Assembly (NCBI RefSeq): GCF_001426195.1
Contig: NZ_LMRS01000001.1
Coordinates: forward strand, 498,501-562,500
DNA from: Sphingomonas sp. Leaf339
GTDB taxonomy: Bacteria > Pseudomonadota > Alphaproteobacteria > Sphingomonadales > Sphingomonadaceae
Length of the DNA: 64,000 bases
Reading direction: 5' to 3'
The notes below the pieces were generated by a model. The model ran no database searches. It was not told where the DNA came from and saw only the letters and a list, made by a program, of their open reading frames with translations. The position numbers and the translations under genes were made by a program. Below are positions 46,584 to 55,962 of the stretch, piece by piece; the first letter of the stretch is position 1, and every line of letters starts with the position of its first letter.

Positions 46584-48038
46584 ATGAACGAAGGCTATTC
46601 CCAGGACATGGACAATGAGGGCAGCGGTGCTGGCTTCATTGCGTATCTGCCGTCCATCGCATGGCAGCGCCGCTGGTGGATCGTTGGGCCGCTGGTGGCG
46701 GGGACGATTCTGGGCAGCGCCGCGGCGTTCCTGATGCCGTCGACCTATCGGTCGGGTGCCACGTTGCTCGTCGAATCGCCGCAACTGCCCAGCGAGCTGG
46801 TCGGGGGGCAGGGCGCCAACAGCCTGATCGATCGCCGGATCGCCAAGGTGCGCCAGCAGATACTCAGCCGCCCCGACCTGATCGAACTGATCGAGGCGAA
46901 CAATCTTTACAGCGAAGAACGGCAGAAGAAGCCGCTGTCGGCGATCCTCGACAAGATGCGCGGATCGACCAGCATCTCGCCCGTGGCCGCGGATATCGGC
47001 AATGGCCCGGGTTCCAACACGATCGCGTTCAACCTGACCTTCGATTATTCTGAGCCGCAAAAGGCGCAGATCGTCGCACAGGATTTCGTCGAGCGGCTGG
47101 TGAAGCTGGATGCCAGCCAGACCGCCGAACAGGCGACGGGCACGGTCGAGTTTCTGCAGGAGCAGGCAAATAGTCTGTCGGGCCAGATCAGCGCGATCGA
47201 ACGGCAGATCGAAAGCATCAAGCTGACCAACGGTATGGCGCTGTCGAGCGCCAACAGCCTGATGCTGCCGGGCGGCAGCGATTATTCGGGCCAGATCGCC
47301 AGCCTGCAACGTGAGAATGCGCAGCTCGGCGTGCAGCTTCGCCAGCAGTCGGGCGCGATCGATCGCGATCCGGGTGTCATTGCGGCGGAGGCTCAGCTCG
47401 CCAGCATGCGCGCGATCTATTCGGACAATCATCCTGATGTCCGTCTCGCCGAACAACGTCTGGCCGAATCGAAGAAATTCGCCGCGACCAACGTGACGCG
47501 CGCCGATCTTGGCGCCCAGATCCGCAGTCAGATCGCGACCAACAACCAGTCGATCGCGAATCTGCAATCGGCGCAGGGCAGCGCGCAGGCACGGACCAGT
47601 GCGGTCGCCAGCGCACAGGCGCGGGCGCCGGCGGTGCAGGAGCAGATTTCGCAGTTGCAGTCGCGGGCCGACGGCTTGCGCAACAACTATCAGACGATCC
47701 AGACCAACCTGATGAACGCGCGCGGGTCCGCCCGGATCAGCGAGCAACAGCGCGGTGAGCGGTTGAGCGTGATCGATCCGCCGGTCGTGCCGGATCATCC
47801 TTCCTCGCCCAACCGGCCGATCCTGATCGCCGGCGGCATCATCGCCGGTGGCGGTCTGGGGCTGGCGATCGCGTTGCTGCTCGAACTGATTGCGCGGCCG
47901 ATACGCGGCGTCGGTGCCTTGCAGGACATTACCGGCGAGCCGCCGTTGGTGATCGTACCGAAGCTGTTGCAGAAAAAGAAATGGTGGCAGACGTTGCTGC
48001 GTCGCAAGGATGCACCGGCCGCCGCGGTCACGAGCTGA
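46584..48038 (+). CDS. GumC/Wzz-family chain-length determinant
   Basis: A 484-residue inner-membrane polysaccharide co-polymerase. Two transmembrane helices (about 30-52, WWIVGPLVAGTILGSAAAFL, and 410-433) flank a long periplasmic coiled coil (about 180-380, rich in Gln and Ala). The G-rich motif YRSGATLLVE and VIDPPVVPDHPSSPNRP before the second helix are characteristic. It controls chain length with the kinase that follows. The kinase is a separate protein, as in CapA/CapB pairs. Its ATG comes immediately after the preceding stop codon. Confidence 0.93.
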   Translation: MNEGYSQDMDNEGSGAGFIAYLPSIAWQRRWWIVGPLVAGTILGSAAAFLMPSTYRSGATLLVESPQLPSELVGGQGANSLIDRRIAKVRQQILSRPDLIELIEANNLYSEERQKKPLSAILDKMRGSTSISPVAADIGNGPGSNTIAFNLTFDYSEPQKAQIVAQDFVERLVKLDASQTAEQATGTVEFLQEQANSLSGQISAIERQIESIKLTNGMALSSANSLMLPGGSDYSGQIASLQRENAQLGVQLRQQSGAIDRDPGVIAAEAQLASMRAIYSDNHPDVRLAEQRLAESKKFAATNVTRADLGAQIRSQIATNNQSIANLQSAQGSAQARTSAVASAQARAPAVQEQISQLQSRADGLRNNYQTIQTNLMNARGSARISEQQRGERLSVIDPPVVPDHPSSPNRPILIAGGIIAGGGLGLAIALLLELIARPIRGVGALQDITGEPPLVIVPKLLQKKKWWQTLLRRKDAPAAAVTS

Positions 48039-48054
48039 GCACGGGAATTTGTCG

Positions 48055-48828
48055 ATGAATTTTCAGTCCCCGGCCCCTTCCGGCTTGCCGATCATCGGCA
48101 CCGAGCCCCGGCACTTCCTGCCCGTCGAGAATCTGGGCGAGGCGATCGTCGGCTTTCGCAGCCGGGATGAACGGTCGCGGCCGTTCAACCTGTTGCGCAC
48201 GCAGATCGCCCGGCTGGTCGCCGGCGGCGTTCGGGTGATCGGCGTCACGTCCGCCACCCCGCGGGTCGGCAAGACGTTCGTCGCGTGCAATCTGGCCGCG
48301 TCGATGGCGCGACTGCCCGATCTGAAGACGGTGCTGATCGACCTCGATCTGCGGCGTGGTTCGGTGGCGGAGCGGTTCAACCTTCCGGTCGAGCGCGGCA
48401 TGACGGAATATCTGGCCGGGCGGATCGACGATCTGTCCGAGATCGCGTGGGGCGTGGCGGGGCAGGAACTGACCATCTACCCGGCGGCGGTACGCAAGGT
48501 GCTGTCGTCCGAATTGCTGGCCGGTTCACGTTTCCAGGAACTGATCGCGGCGGCTCGGGCGATGCCGGAACAGGCAGTCGTCCTGTGTGATCTGCCACCG
48601 ATCTTCGCCAACGACGATGCGATGATCGTGGGTGAGTTGATCGACGGTTATCTCATGGTGGTCGAGGACGGTGTCACCACCGCCAAGCAGGTCCGCGATT
48701 CGATGCGCCTGATGAAGTCGGTGCGCTGCTTCGGCACGGTCCTGAACAATTACGTTCAGGGTTTCACCGGCGATGATTATGGCTATGGCTACGGCAAGGG
48801 CAGTGGCTATTCGGATTACTACAATTGA
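48055..48828 (+). CDS. CpsD/CapB-type tyrosine kinase
   Basis: A 257-residue BY-kinase. Walker A is SATPRVGKT (66-74), Walker A' is VLIDLDL (93-99) and a further Walker B-like LCDLPP lies near 177. The C-terminus DDYGYGYGKGSGYSDYYN (240-257) is the Tyr cluster for autophosphorylation, with six tyrosines. It acts with the adjacent chain-length protein to regulate polysaccharide assembly. The start was moved to 48055 because the longer ORF from 48010 overlaps the previous gene. Confidence 0.92.
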   Translation: MNFQSPAPSGLPIIGTEPRHFLPVENLGEAIVGFRSRDERSRPFNLLRTQIARLVAGGVRVIGVTSATPRVGKTFVACNLAASMARLPDLKTVLIDLDLRRGSVAERFNLPVERGMTEYLAGRIDDLSEIAWGVAGQELTIYPAAVRKVLSSELLAGSRFQELIAAARAMPEQAVVLCDLPPIFANDDAMIVGELIDGYLMVVEDGVTTAKQVRDSMRLMKSVRCFGTVLNNYVQGFTGDDYGYGYGKGSGYSDYYN

Positions 48829-48857
48829 TCGTTGACGATGCAACTGCGGGCGGGACG

Positions 48858-49811
48858 ATGTTTCGCAAGGTCTATTGTGTTCTCGGCGCGCGGTCATTGC
48901 GCTATGCGCGGGCATGCCTTGCTAGCATGCTGCAACAGTCGGACGAGCCGCTCGATCTATTCCTGTTGACCGATGCGCCCGCCGATGCAGTGGCCCTGCG
49001 TGAAGCGATGGAACCGCTCGTCGCGGGCACCGCGCACCGCCTGACGGTGTACGATCAGGCCGATGCCGACGCGCGCGCGGCCGACATCTTCCGTGATTAT
49101 CCGGCGATCATCCGGTTCCGGGGCGGGCATCCGTGCTGGCGCAAGATCACCGACCCGGTACTCTACGCCGCGCCCGGCGAAGAAGTCATCATCATCGATC
49201 CGGACGTCTATTTCCCGAATCGCTTCACGTTCGAACCGACGCCGGCGACCGGCCTGTTGCTGATGTGGCAGCGGCCGAATTGCCTGCTGCCCGAACCACT
49301 GGTGCGCGATGCCTATGCGCAATCGGTGCCGATGGCGGACCACACCGATATCGGTGTTTGCCAGTTTCGGGCGCCGCTGCCCTATGCCGAGCTGGAGCGG
49401 TTGCTGGAAACGCTTGATACGCGGGCATATGCCCATTCGATGCATGTCGAGTCGATTGTCTGGGCGGCATTGGCCGAACAGATGGGTGGCGGGTATCTCG
49501 ATCCGAGCAGCTGGCATTGCTACGGCAATACGGTCACCGGGCGGATCGCGCGGCGGCTGGGCCGCAGCGGGCCCGAGATGCTGCGCAAGCTGGCGTTCGG
49601 CCGGATGAAGGCTTTCCATGCCGGCGGGATCGCCAAGGACTGGCTGGTCGATGCCGAGCGTGAAGGCGTATTTGCCGATGGCTCGCCGCGGGTCGAAGCG
49701 ACACCGGTGCGGCCGTTCGTTCTCTATCCGCTGGCCAAGTTCGAACGCAAGATTCGCATCCGCAAGCTCGCGCGCAAGCTGGGTCTCTATTCGGTGATAG
49801 GTAACGGCTGA
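48858..49811 (+). CDS. Putative glycosyltransferase (GT-A-like), family unclear
   Basis: A 317-residue protein without signal peptide. FRKVYCVLGARSLRYARACLASMLQQSDEPLDLFLLTDA reads like the start of a nucleotide-diphospho-sugar transferase fold, and IIIDPDVYFPNRFTF contains a DxD. The pattern recalls GT8/GT77-type proteins, but I cannot assign one. The start at 48858 (GGGACG before it) was preferred to TTG 48825. It is linked by a 1-bp overlap (TGATG) to the next glycosyltransferase. Confidence 0.65.
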   Translation: MFRKVYCVLGARSLRYARACLASMLQQSDEPLDLFLLTDAPADAVALREAMEPLVAGTAHRLTVYDQADADARAADIFRDYPAIIRFRGGHPCWRKITDPVLYAAPGEEVIIIDPDVYFPNRFTFEPTPATGLLLMWQRPNCLLPEPLVRDAYAQSVPMADHTDIGVCQFRAPLPYAELERLLETLDTRAYAHSMHVESIVWAALAEQMGGGYLDPSSWHCYGNTVTGRIARRLGRSGPEMLRKLAFGRMKAFHAGGIAKDWLVDAEREGVFADGSPRVEATPVRPFVLYPLAKFERKIRIRKLARKLGLYSVIGNG

Positions 49812-51061
49812 TGCCAGACGCCGCGACCGGCGATCGCGGGGACGGCCGACGGCGCATCCTGCTCGTCGCCCCCAATATCTCGCGCCAAATGGGCGGCGAA
49901 GGCCTGAAGGCGTTGCAGATTCATCTCGAACTGCGGGCGATGGGTCATGACGTCCGTCAGGTGACGCATGCGCGCGTGCGGGACGAGATGCGGCGCGACC
50001 AGCCCGATCTGGCGATCGATTATGTCGAGGACGATGCGGCGCAGATCTGGCTGCACCGGTTGCGGCTGAAGCCATTGCTCGGGCTGTTGAACGGATGGCA
50101 GCTCCACCGATTGAGCCGGACGGTCGCCGATCGGTTTGATCCATGGGTGGTTCACTTCACCTCGCCGATTTCACCCGTGCTGCCGTATTTCCGGATGCCG
50201 GGGCGGTCGGTGGTGATCGGGCCGCTTAACGGCAATGTCGCGCATCCGGCAGCTTTCCAGTCGCGTGAGCCGACCGGGAAGAAATTGGGCCGCGCGGTGC
50301 TGCGGCCGATGCAAGCGCTGCTTGGACTTCTGTTCCATGGCAAGAAGCAGGCACTATTGCTGATCTCCGGCGGCAAGCGGACGGCGGATGCGCTGGCGAT
50401 GGGCGGCTGCACCGCTGATCAGTTCGTCTTCACGCTCGATTGCGGCATCCCCGACGCGCTGGTCGATCGCGCGCGGATCGCGCACGCCGGTGTCAACCGG
50501 TCGTTCCTGCATCTGGGCCGGCTGGTGCCATACAAGGGATGCGATCTGGCGATCAGGGCGCTGGCGCTGGCACACCCAGAGGCGACCTTGGACATCATCG
50601 GTGACGGCAGCGAACGGCCGGCGTTGCAGGCGCTGGTCGCGGAACTGGGGCTGGGTGAGCGCGTCCGCTTCGTCGGCTGGGTGCCAGCGGGGCCTGAATT
50701 GTACGACCGGCTGTCTGGATATCGTGCGCTGGTGCTGCCTTCTGTCGCCGAAGCCAACGGGATCGCGTTTCAGGAGGCGATGGTGCTCGGCCTGCCGGTG
50801 GTGTGCGTCGATTGGGCTGGGCCGCAGGAATTGCTGACCGCCGATGAAGCCATCATGATCGCGCCGACCAGCGAGGACGATGTCGTGGCGGCGGTGGCCG
50901 TGGCGATGGATCGGCTGGGGCAGGACGGCGCATTCGCCGATGGCCTGTCGGAACGCGCGCGGACCAAGGCGATGGCGCTGGGGTTCCGTTGGCGTGATCT
51001 GTTGACGCGGTGGCAGGACGTCTACGCCCGCGCGCATGACCGCTCCTTTCGTTCCTCCTGA
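49811..51061 (+). CDS. Glycosyltransferase family 4
   Basis: A 416-residue GT-B enzyme. The N-terminal domain begins RRILLVAPNISRQMGGEGLKAL; the C-terminal domain carries FLHLGRLVPYKGCDLAIRAL, LDIIGDGSERPALQALVAELGLGERVRFVGWV and the E-x7-E motif EANGIAFQEAMVLGLPVVCVD. It should transfer a nucleotide-activated sugar to the growing lipid-linked oligosaccharide. It overlaps the previous gene by 1 bp. Sugar specificity unknown. Confidence 0.9.
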   Translation: MPDAATGDRGDGRRRILLVAPNISRQMGGEGLKALQIHLELRAMGHDVRQVTHARVRDEMRRDQPDLAIDYVEDDAAQIWLHRLRLKPLLGLLNGWQLHRLSRTVADRFDPWVVHFTSPISPVLPYFRMPGRSVVIGPLNGNVAHPAAFQSREPTGKKLGRAVLRPMQALLGLLFHGKKQALLLISGGKRTADALAMGGCTADQFVFTLDCGIPDALVDRARIAHAGVNRSFLHLGRLVPYKGCDLAIRALALAHPEATLDIIGDGSERPALQALVAELGLGERVRFVGWVPAGPELYDRLSGYRALVLPSVAEANGIAFQEAMVLGLPVVCVDWAGPQELLTADEAIMIAPTSEDDVVAAVAVAMDRLGQDGAFADGLSERARTKAMALGFRWRDLLTRWQDVYARAHDRSFRSS

Positions 51062-51085
51062 TCCGCACGACCAAAGCGAGTGACG

Positions 51086-52456
51086 ATGCATCCGAGATTG
51101 CTGATGAACCCCCTGATGTCCGGGATCGGCGCCGCGCGACGCAGCCTGGCGAGCGACGCCGGCGTCGTCGTCGGGGTGATGGTGTTCCAGAATTTGCTGC
51201 GCATCGGCAGCTCGATGATCCTGACCCGCCTGCTGAACGTCGAGGCATTCGCGGTCGCCGGCATCGTGACATCGGTGATGGTGACGTTCGCGCTCATCTC
51301 CGACGTCGGCATCATCGCGTTCATGGTTCGGCACGAGCGGAGCCACGAACGCGAATTCCGCGATCAGGTGTGGACGCTGCGTCTGATCCGCGGGATCGTG
51401 CTGTCGATCCTGATCGCCGTGCTGGCGAGCACGGTCGCGGACTATATGCAGAAGCCCTATCTGCAATGGGCGATCGCGGCGGCCGGGCTGTTCTCGATCA
51501 TCGACGGGCTGGGGTCGATGGCGCCGTTCACGGCGTTGCGCAATCGCAAGGTCCGGCTGCTCAGCGCGATCGACGTCATGAGCCAATTGCTGGGGGCGGC
51601 CATCACCATCGCGCTGGCGCTGGTGTTCCATTCCTACTGGGCGATCATCTTCTCCAGCCTGCTCGGCCAGTTGATGGGCGTGTTCTTCAGCTACAAACTA
51701 TATCCCGATTCCGGGCAGCGTTTCAATTTCTCGCGCGAGCGGGCGGCCGAACTCTGGCAATTTTCGCGGTTCATCACCGGATCGACGATGCTGACGCTGG
51801 TCATCAGCCAAGGCGACAAACTGGTGCTGTCGCGTGCCTTTCCGCTCAGCATCATGGGGCTCTACGTGATGGCGGCGGGGCTGGCGGCGACGCCGGTGTC
51901 GCTGGTCGGCTCCTATGCGGGGCGGGTGCTGTATCCGCAATATGCCGAGATATTCCGTACCGATCCGGGCGCGCTGAAGGAGAAATTCTATAGCGTACGC
52001 ATGCGGTTGTCGCTGCTGTACGCCTTTGCCGTCGGCGGTTTCATCGGTTGCGCGCCGCTGGTCGTGAACATCCTGTACGATCCGCGATACACCGACGCCG
52101 GTCATTATCTCCAGATCCTGCTGATCTCGACCTTCTTCGCGGCGGGCACGAGCGTCGCCAACGACATCATGATCACGATCGGCAAGACGAGCTACACCTT
52201 TGCCGCCAACATCGTCCGGATCATTTATCTGGGTGTCGGCGCCTGGCTGGGGTGGAGGTATTTTGGGCCGATCGGAATCATCTGGGTGGTCGGCACGGTC
52301 GAACTCGCCGGGCAGATCTATGCCTGGACCCGGCTCGCCCGGCTGGGCTTTTTCCGCCCATCACGCGAATTGCTCATCATCGCAGCGGGCCTTGCCGGTC
52401 TGGCCATCGGCTATGGCGTCGACGTGCTGGGGCATTCGGTCTTTCACATCCGTTGA
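51086..52456 (+). CDS. Oligosaccharide flippase, Wzx/MurJ-like (polysaccharide biosynthesis protein)
   Basis: A 456-residue membrane protein with about 12-14 helices of the MOP flippase superfamily. RSLASDAGVVVGVMVFQNLLRIGSSMILTRLLNVEAFAVAGI at the N-terminus and RFITGSTMLTLVISQGDKLVLSRAFPLSIMGLYVMA are typical of Wzx/RfbX-type flippases. It would move the undecaprenyl-PP-linked repeat unit across the inner membrane. An in-frame GTG 6 bp upstream is possible. No polymerase gene follows. Confidence 0.9.
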   Translation: MHPRLLMNPLMSGIGAARRSLASDAGVVVGVMVFQNLLRIGSSMILTRLLNVEAFAVAGIVTSVMVTFALISDVGIIAFMVRHERSHEREFRDQVWTLRLIRGIVLSILIAVLASTVADYMQKPYLQWAIAAAGLFSIIDGLGSMAPFTALRNRKVRLLSAIDVMSQLLGAAITIALALVFHSYWAIIFSSLLGQLMGVFFSYKLYPDSGQRFNFSRERAAELWQFSRFITGSTMLTLVISQGDKLVLSRAFPLSIMGLYVMAAGLAATPVSLVGSYAGRVLYPQYAEIFRTDPGALKEKFYSVRMRLSLLYAFAVGGFIGCAPLVVNILYDPRYTDAGHYLQILLISTFFAAGTSVANDIMITIGKTSYTFAANIVRIIYLGVGAWLGWRYFGPIGIIWVVGTVELAGQIYAWTRLARLGFFRPSRELLIIAAGLAGLAIGYGVDVLGHSVFHIR

Positions 52457-52592
52457 TCGGCGAATGTACCCCGCCGCCGCTGCTTGCCAGCCCGAACGGC
52501 CGGGGCGTAGGAGAAGATCGATGCCGCTGTGGTTTACGGCGCGGCGGGCGCCCGGGAGCGTGAAACAGGTGCGTGATTTGATCTTGGCTATC

Positions 52593-52616
52593 GCCGCGGC
52601 AGGAATGGGCCGCGGC
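52593..52616 (+). terminator. Self-complementary hairpin after the flippase gene
   Basis: GCCGCGGC occurs at 52593-52600 and again at 52609-52616. The word is its own reverse complement, so the two copies pair as an 8-bp stem with an 8-nt loop. It lies in the 210-bp gap between the flippase and the next glycosyltransferase, which otherwise shows no gene. Confidence 0.4.
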
Positions 52617-52666
52617 CTTGCTCGGCTAGGCGGTCCCGAGGCTAATGCCGCCGATCGGAAGCCGGC

Positions 52667-53725
52667 ATGACGGACCCTGTCCTGCCGCGCATCATCGATC
52701 GTCGCGTGACGGCGGTGATCGTCAATTATCGCACACCCGATCTGGCGATGGCCTGTCTGGCGGCACTCGACCGGGAACGGCGTTTCCTGCCGGGGCTGGA
52801 CGCGATCCTGGTCGATGGCGGATCGGGCGACGGGTCGGCCGACATGTTGGCCGATGCGGTGAAGGCGGATGCGTTCGTCGACTGGGTGACGTTCCTGCCG
52901 CTGGCGTTCAACGGTGGCTTCGGCTGGGCGAACAACCAGGCCATCCGCCGCGCCTTGACGCGGAGCGAGCCCGCCGAGTTTATCTATCTGGTGAACCCCG
53001 ATGCGGTGATCGAGGAGGGCGCGCTGGCGCTGCTGGTGGCGACACTGGTCGATGCGCCAAAGGCGGCGTCGGCCGGTAGCCTGCTGCTGTCGCCCGATGG
53101 GCATCCGCTCGGGTCTGCTTTCCGCTTTCCTACCGTTGCGCGCGAATTCTTGCGCGGGGCGAATACGCCTTTGATCGAACGGCTCGTCGGCAGCGCCCCG
53201 TTGGTCATCGAGGCGACCGAGACGACCGAGGCCGACTGGGTAACCGGCGCCAGCGTGTTGTTACGGGCGGAGGCGCTGCGGGATTGCGGCCTGTTCGACG
53301 AGGGCTTCTTCCTGTATTTCGAGGAGGTCGAGTTGATGCACCGCCTCGCCACTGCGGGATGGCGATCGCTTCATTGTCCAGCCAGCCGCGTCTGGCATGT
53401 CGGCGGAGCGGCAACGGGCGTGGTCGATGGTGCGAGCGCGCAGCGGCCATTGCCCGATTACTGGTTTCGGTCGCGTCGCCGGTTCTTCGCCAAAGCCTAT
53501 GGGCCCTTACAGGCCCGGCTTTCTGGGATCGCGTGGCTGGGCGGCTATGCGATCTGGCGCCTGCGGGAGATCGCGGGCCTGGGCCGCGACAGTGCACATG
53601 CGCCGGGCGAATGGCGCGACCTGATCCGCAACGGCGTGGGGCCGTCCTCGCTCGACCGGGAAACCGCGATCGGCCGCTGGGATGGTCCGCAGGATCAACT
53701 GCCGCATTGGAAGACGCGATCATGA
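52667..53725 (+). CDS. Glycosyltransferase family 2, rhamnosyltransferase-like
   Basis: A 352-residue GT-A enzyme. VTAVIVNYRTPDLAMACLAAL and LVDGGSGDGSADML form the nucleotide-binding start; FIYLVNPDAVIEEGAL has the Asp region, and ADWVTGASVLLRAEALRDCGLFDEGFFLYFEEVELMHRLATAGW is the typical acceptor/catalytic block (EEVE). Homologues often transfer rhamnose, and rhamnose genes lie nearby, so this is likely but not shown. GGAAG precedes the ATG; ATGA overlaps the next gene. Confidence 0.88.
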   Translation: MTDPVLPRIIDRRVTAVIVNYRTPDLAMACLAALDRERRFLPGLDAILVDGGSGDGSADMLADAVKADAFVDWVTFLPLAFNGGFGWANNQAIRRALTRSEPAEFIYLVNPDAVIEEGALALLVATLVDAPKAASAGSLLLSPDGHPLGSAFRFPTVAREFLRGANTPLIERLVGSAPLVIEATETTEADWVTGASVLLRAEALRDCGLFDEGFFLYFEEVELMHRLATAGWRSLHCPASRVWHVGGAATGVVDGASAQRPLPDYWFRSRRRFFAKAYGPLQARLSGIAWLGGYAIWRLREIAGLGRDSAHAPGEWRDLIRNGVGPSSLDRETAIGRWDGPQDQLPHWKTRS

Positions 53726-54735
53726 CCGGTGCCCGGCCATCGCCTGCGATCATCGCGATCGGGCGCAACGAGGGAGAGCGGCTGAAGACCTGTCTTCGCT
53801 CGCTGCCCGCCGACGCGGCGCGCATCTATGTCGATTCGGGGTCGACGGATGGCAGCGTGGCCTTCGCCGAGACGCAAGGGGTGGAGGTCGTCACCCTGCC
53901 GCCCGGTACGCGCTTCACGGCGGCACTCGCGCGCAATGCCGGACTGGCGGCGCTGACCGGGCATCCGACCGAGTTCGTGCAGGTGGTGGATGGCGATTGC
54001 GAGCTCGATGCCGCGTGGCTGGATACCGCTGTGGCTGCGTTGACCGCGGATCCCGGCCTGGCCGTCGTGTTCGGTCGCCGGCGCGAGCGCTTTCCCGATG
54101 CCAGCATCTATAACCGCATGTGCGACGACGAGTGGAACGTGCCGGTGGGCGAGGCCAAGTCCTGTGGCGGCGATGCGTTGTTCCGCCGGGCTGCGCTGGA
54201 TGAGGCGGAGGGTTACGCGCCCGAGCTAATCGCCGGCGAGGAGCCTGACCTGTGTCTGCGGCTACGAAAGACGGGCTGGCGCATTCGGCGGCTGGATGCG
54301 GAAATGACGCGCCATGATGCGGCGATGACGCGGTTCGGCCAGTGGTGGCGGCGCACCGAGCGCAGTGGCCACGCCTTTGCGCAACTGGCGTGGCGGCATG
54401 GTACGGCCGGTGATCCGCATTGGCGGCGCGAGGTGCGCAGCATGACGGTTTGGGCGGGCTTGCTGCCGATCCTGATTGTCGTCGCTGCGATCGCCATCGG
54501 GTGGTGGGTCGGGCTCGCCGTCGCGTTACTCTATCCGGTGCAGGTGGTGCGTATCGCGCGCCGGTTGCGGCATCGGCCGGGACTCGACGACCGGGCGGCA
54601 TGGTCGCTGGCGTTCCATCTGGTGCTGGGCAAGTTCGCGCAGATCAAGGGCGCCGGGCTGTTTCATTGGCGGCGCCTGACCGGGCGGAGCGGATCGCTGA
54701 TCGAATATAAGGGCCCGGAAGCGCAACGCGCATGA
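53722..54735 (+). CDS. Glycosyltransferase family 2 with C-terminal membrane helix
   Basis: A 337-residue GT-A enzyme. PAIIAIGRNEGERLKTCLRSL and IYVDSGSTDGSVAFA open the domain, VQVVDGDCELD is the metal-binding DxD and EEPDLCLRLRKTGWRIRRLD is the catalytic block. One or two membrane segments (about 245-275, VWAGLLPILIVVAAIAIGWWVGLAVALLYPV) anchor it. The start forms ATGA with the previous gene, and it overlaps the acetyltransferase gene similarly. Sugar not assignable. Confidence 0.88.
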   Translation: MTGARPSPAIIAIGRNEGERLKTCLRSLPADAARIYVDSGSTDGSVAFAETQGVEVVTLPPGTRFTAALARNAGLAALTGHPTEFVQVVDGDCELDAAWLDTAVAALTADPGLAVVFGRRRERFPDASIYNRMCDDEWNVPVGEAKSCGGDALFRRAALDEAEGYAPELIAGEEPDLCLRLRKTGWRIRRLDAEMTRHDAAMTRFGQWWRRTERSGHAFAQLAWRHGTAGDPHWRREVRSMTVWAGLLPILIVVAAIAIGWWVGLAVALLYPVQVVRIARRLRHRPGLDDRAAWSLAFHLVLGKFAQIKGAGLFHWRRLTGRSGSLIEYKGPEAQRA

Positions 54736-55280
54736 CGCTGGGTGATCTGTGCCGGCGGGTAAAGGCTGATTGGCGGGCACATGGTCAGGACTGGACCAAG
54801 CCCGGTTTCCGCACCATCGCGGCCTATCGTTTCGGCGTCTGGCGGATGGGGGTGCGACAGCCGTTCCGGGCGCCGTTGTCGGTCCTGTATGGATGGGCGT
54901 TTCGCTGGTGCCGGAACATCTATGGTATCGAACTGCCCTACACAGCGACGGTCGGCATTGATGTCGTGATCGAGCATCAGGGTGGGATCGTGGTGCATGG
55001 CTCCACCGTGATCGGCGATCGCTGCATCATTCGGCAGAACTGCACGCTGGGCGTCCGCTCGCTCGACCGGTTGCAGGATGCGCCGGTGCTGATGGCCGAC
55101 GTCAATGTCGGGGCTGGGGCGGTGATCCTGGGCCGTGTCACGATCGGGGCGGGGGCGGCGATCGGGGCCAATGCCGTGGTGCTGACCGATGTGCCGGCGG
55201 GCGCGCTGGCGGTGGGGGTCCCAGCGACGATTCGGTTGCGGGCCGTGCCGGACGCGCCCGGGGTCAGTCTACCCGGCTGA
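54732..55280 (+). CDS. Serine-acetyltransferase-like hexapeptide acetyltransferase
   Basis: A 182-residue trimeric left-handed beta-helix transferase. Hexapeptide repeats run from about 70 to 165 (IGDRCIIRQNCTLG, VGAGAVILGRVTIGAGAAIGANAVVLTDVPAGALAVGVPA). In this context it probably O-acetylates the polysaccharide using acetyl-CoA rather than making O-acetylserine; that is inference from location. It overlaps the 3' end of a convergent gene of the same fold by 17 bp. Confidence 0.87.
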   Translation: MTLGDLCRRVKADWRAHGQDWTKPGFRTIAAYRFGVWRMGVRQPFRAPLSVLYGWAFRWCRNIYGIELPYTATVGIDVVIEHQGGIVVHGSTVIGDRCIIRQNCTLGVRSLDRLQDAPVLMADVNVGAGAVILGRVTIGAGAAIGANAVVLTDVPAGALAVGVPATIRLRAVPDAPGVSLPG

Positions 55281-55785
55281 TCACCCGCGCGGGGATACCG
55301 ACGGCGGTGGCGCCGGCTGGTATGTCGGACGTTACGACCGCATTCGCGCCGATGCGGGCGTGATCGCCGACCGTCACCGGGCCGATGATCTTGGCGCCCG
55401 CCCCGACATCGACGTGGGCGCCCAGCGTCGGCGCGCCCTTGCCGGTGTTGCCGATCGTCACCTGCTGAAACAACAGGCAGTTGGGGCCGATTACCGCCCA
55501 GGGCGAGATGACGATCCCCGATGGATGCGGCATCATCAAACCGCCACCGATCCGCGATCCGATGGGGATGTCCGCGCCGGTGATGATCGACCAGAACCGA
55601 TGACGTTCGGATGCAAACCGCCGCTTCAGCCGGGCGAAGGGGCCGCTGGCGGCCTGATAATCACGGATCGCGCGCAGCAGCGCGCGCGAGGGATACCATT
55701 GCAGCCGCCGCTTATGCTCCCGCGACCAGTCGGGTTCGACCAGGGTCGTCCGCGGCGGGGCCGGATCGTCGATGCTGCCGGTCAT
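55264..55785 (-). CDS. Second hexapeptide acetyltransferase, convergent paralogue
   Basis: A 173-residue serine-acetyltransferase-like protein with the same beta-helix repeats as its neighbour (PIGSRIGGGLMMPHPSGIVI, VGAGAKIIGPVTVGDHARIGANAVVTSDIPAGATAVGIPA). The catalytic-type His lies in MMPHPSG. ATG 55785 has AAAGAG before it; a start at 55854 would extend it. It is the only minus-strand gene between the flippase and the initiating transferase and shares 17 bp at its end with the other acetyltransferase. O-acetylation of the polysaccharide is likely. Confidence 0.85.
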   Translation of the reverse strand: MTGSIDDPAPPRTTLVEPDWSREHKRRLQWYPSRALLRAIRDYQAASGPFARLKRRFASERHRFWSIITGADIPIGSRIGGGLMMPHPSGIVISPWAVIGPNCLLFQQVTIGNTGKGAPTLGAHVDVGAGAKIIGPVTVGDHARIGANAVVTSDIPAGATAVGIPARVISRVD

Positions 55786-55962
55786 GCGCGTAATCTCTTT
55801 CCCGTGATATTGCGGCGTTCCACCGCTAAACCCGACTTTCCCCGACACTGACAAGAGGGGTTGGACGGGGAAGGCGTTGACGTTGCGCGTCCGATCGTCT
55901 TTGTCATTTCGACCGACGGCGTATCATCGGTGTACCACGGGGCGGGGGCGATCCGATCAGTC

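Noticed and set aside
53284..54735. 483-residue plus-strand frame
   Set aside because: Its N-terminal 146 residues are an out-of-frame reading of the previous glycosyltransferase; the real start is ATG 53722.
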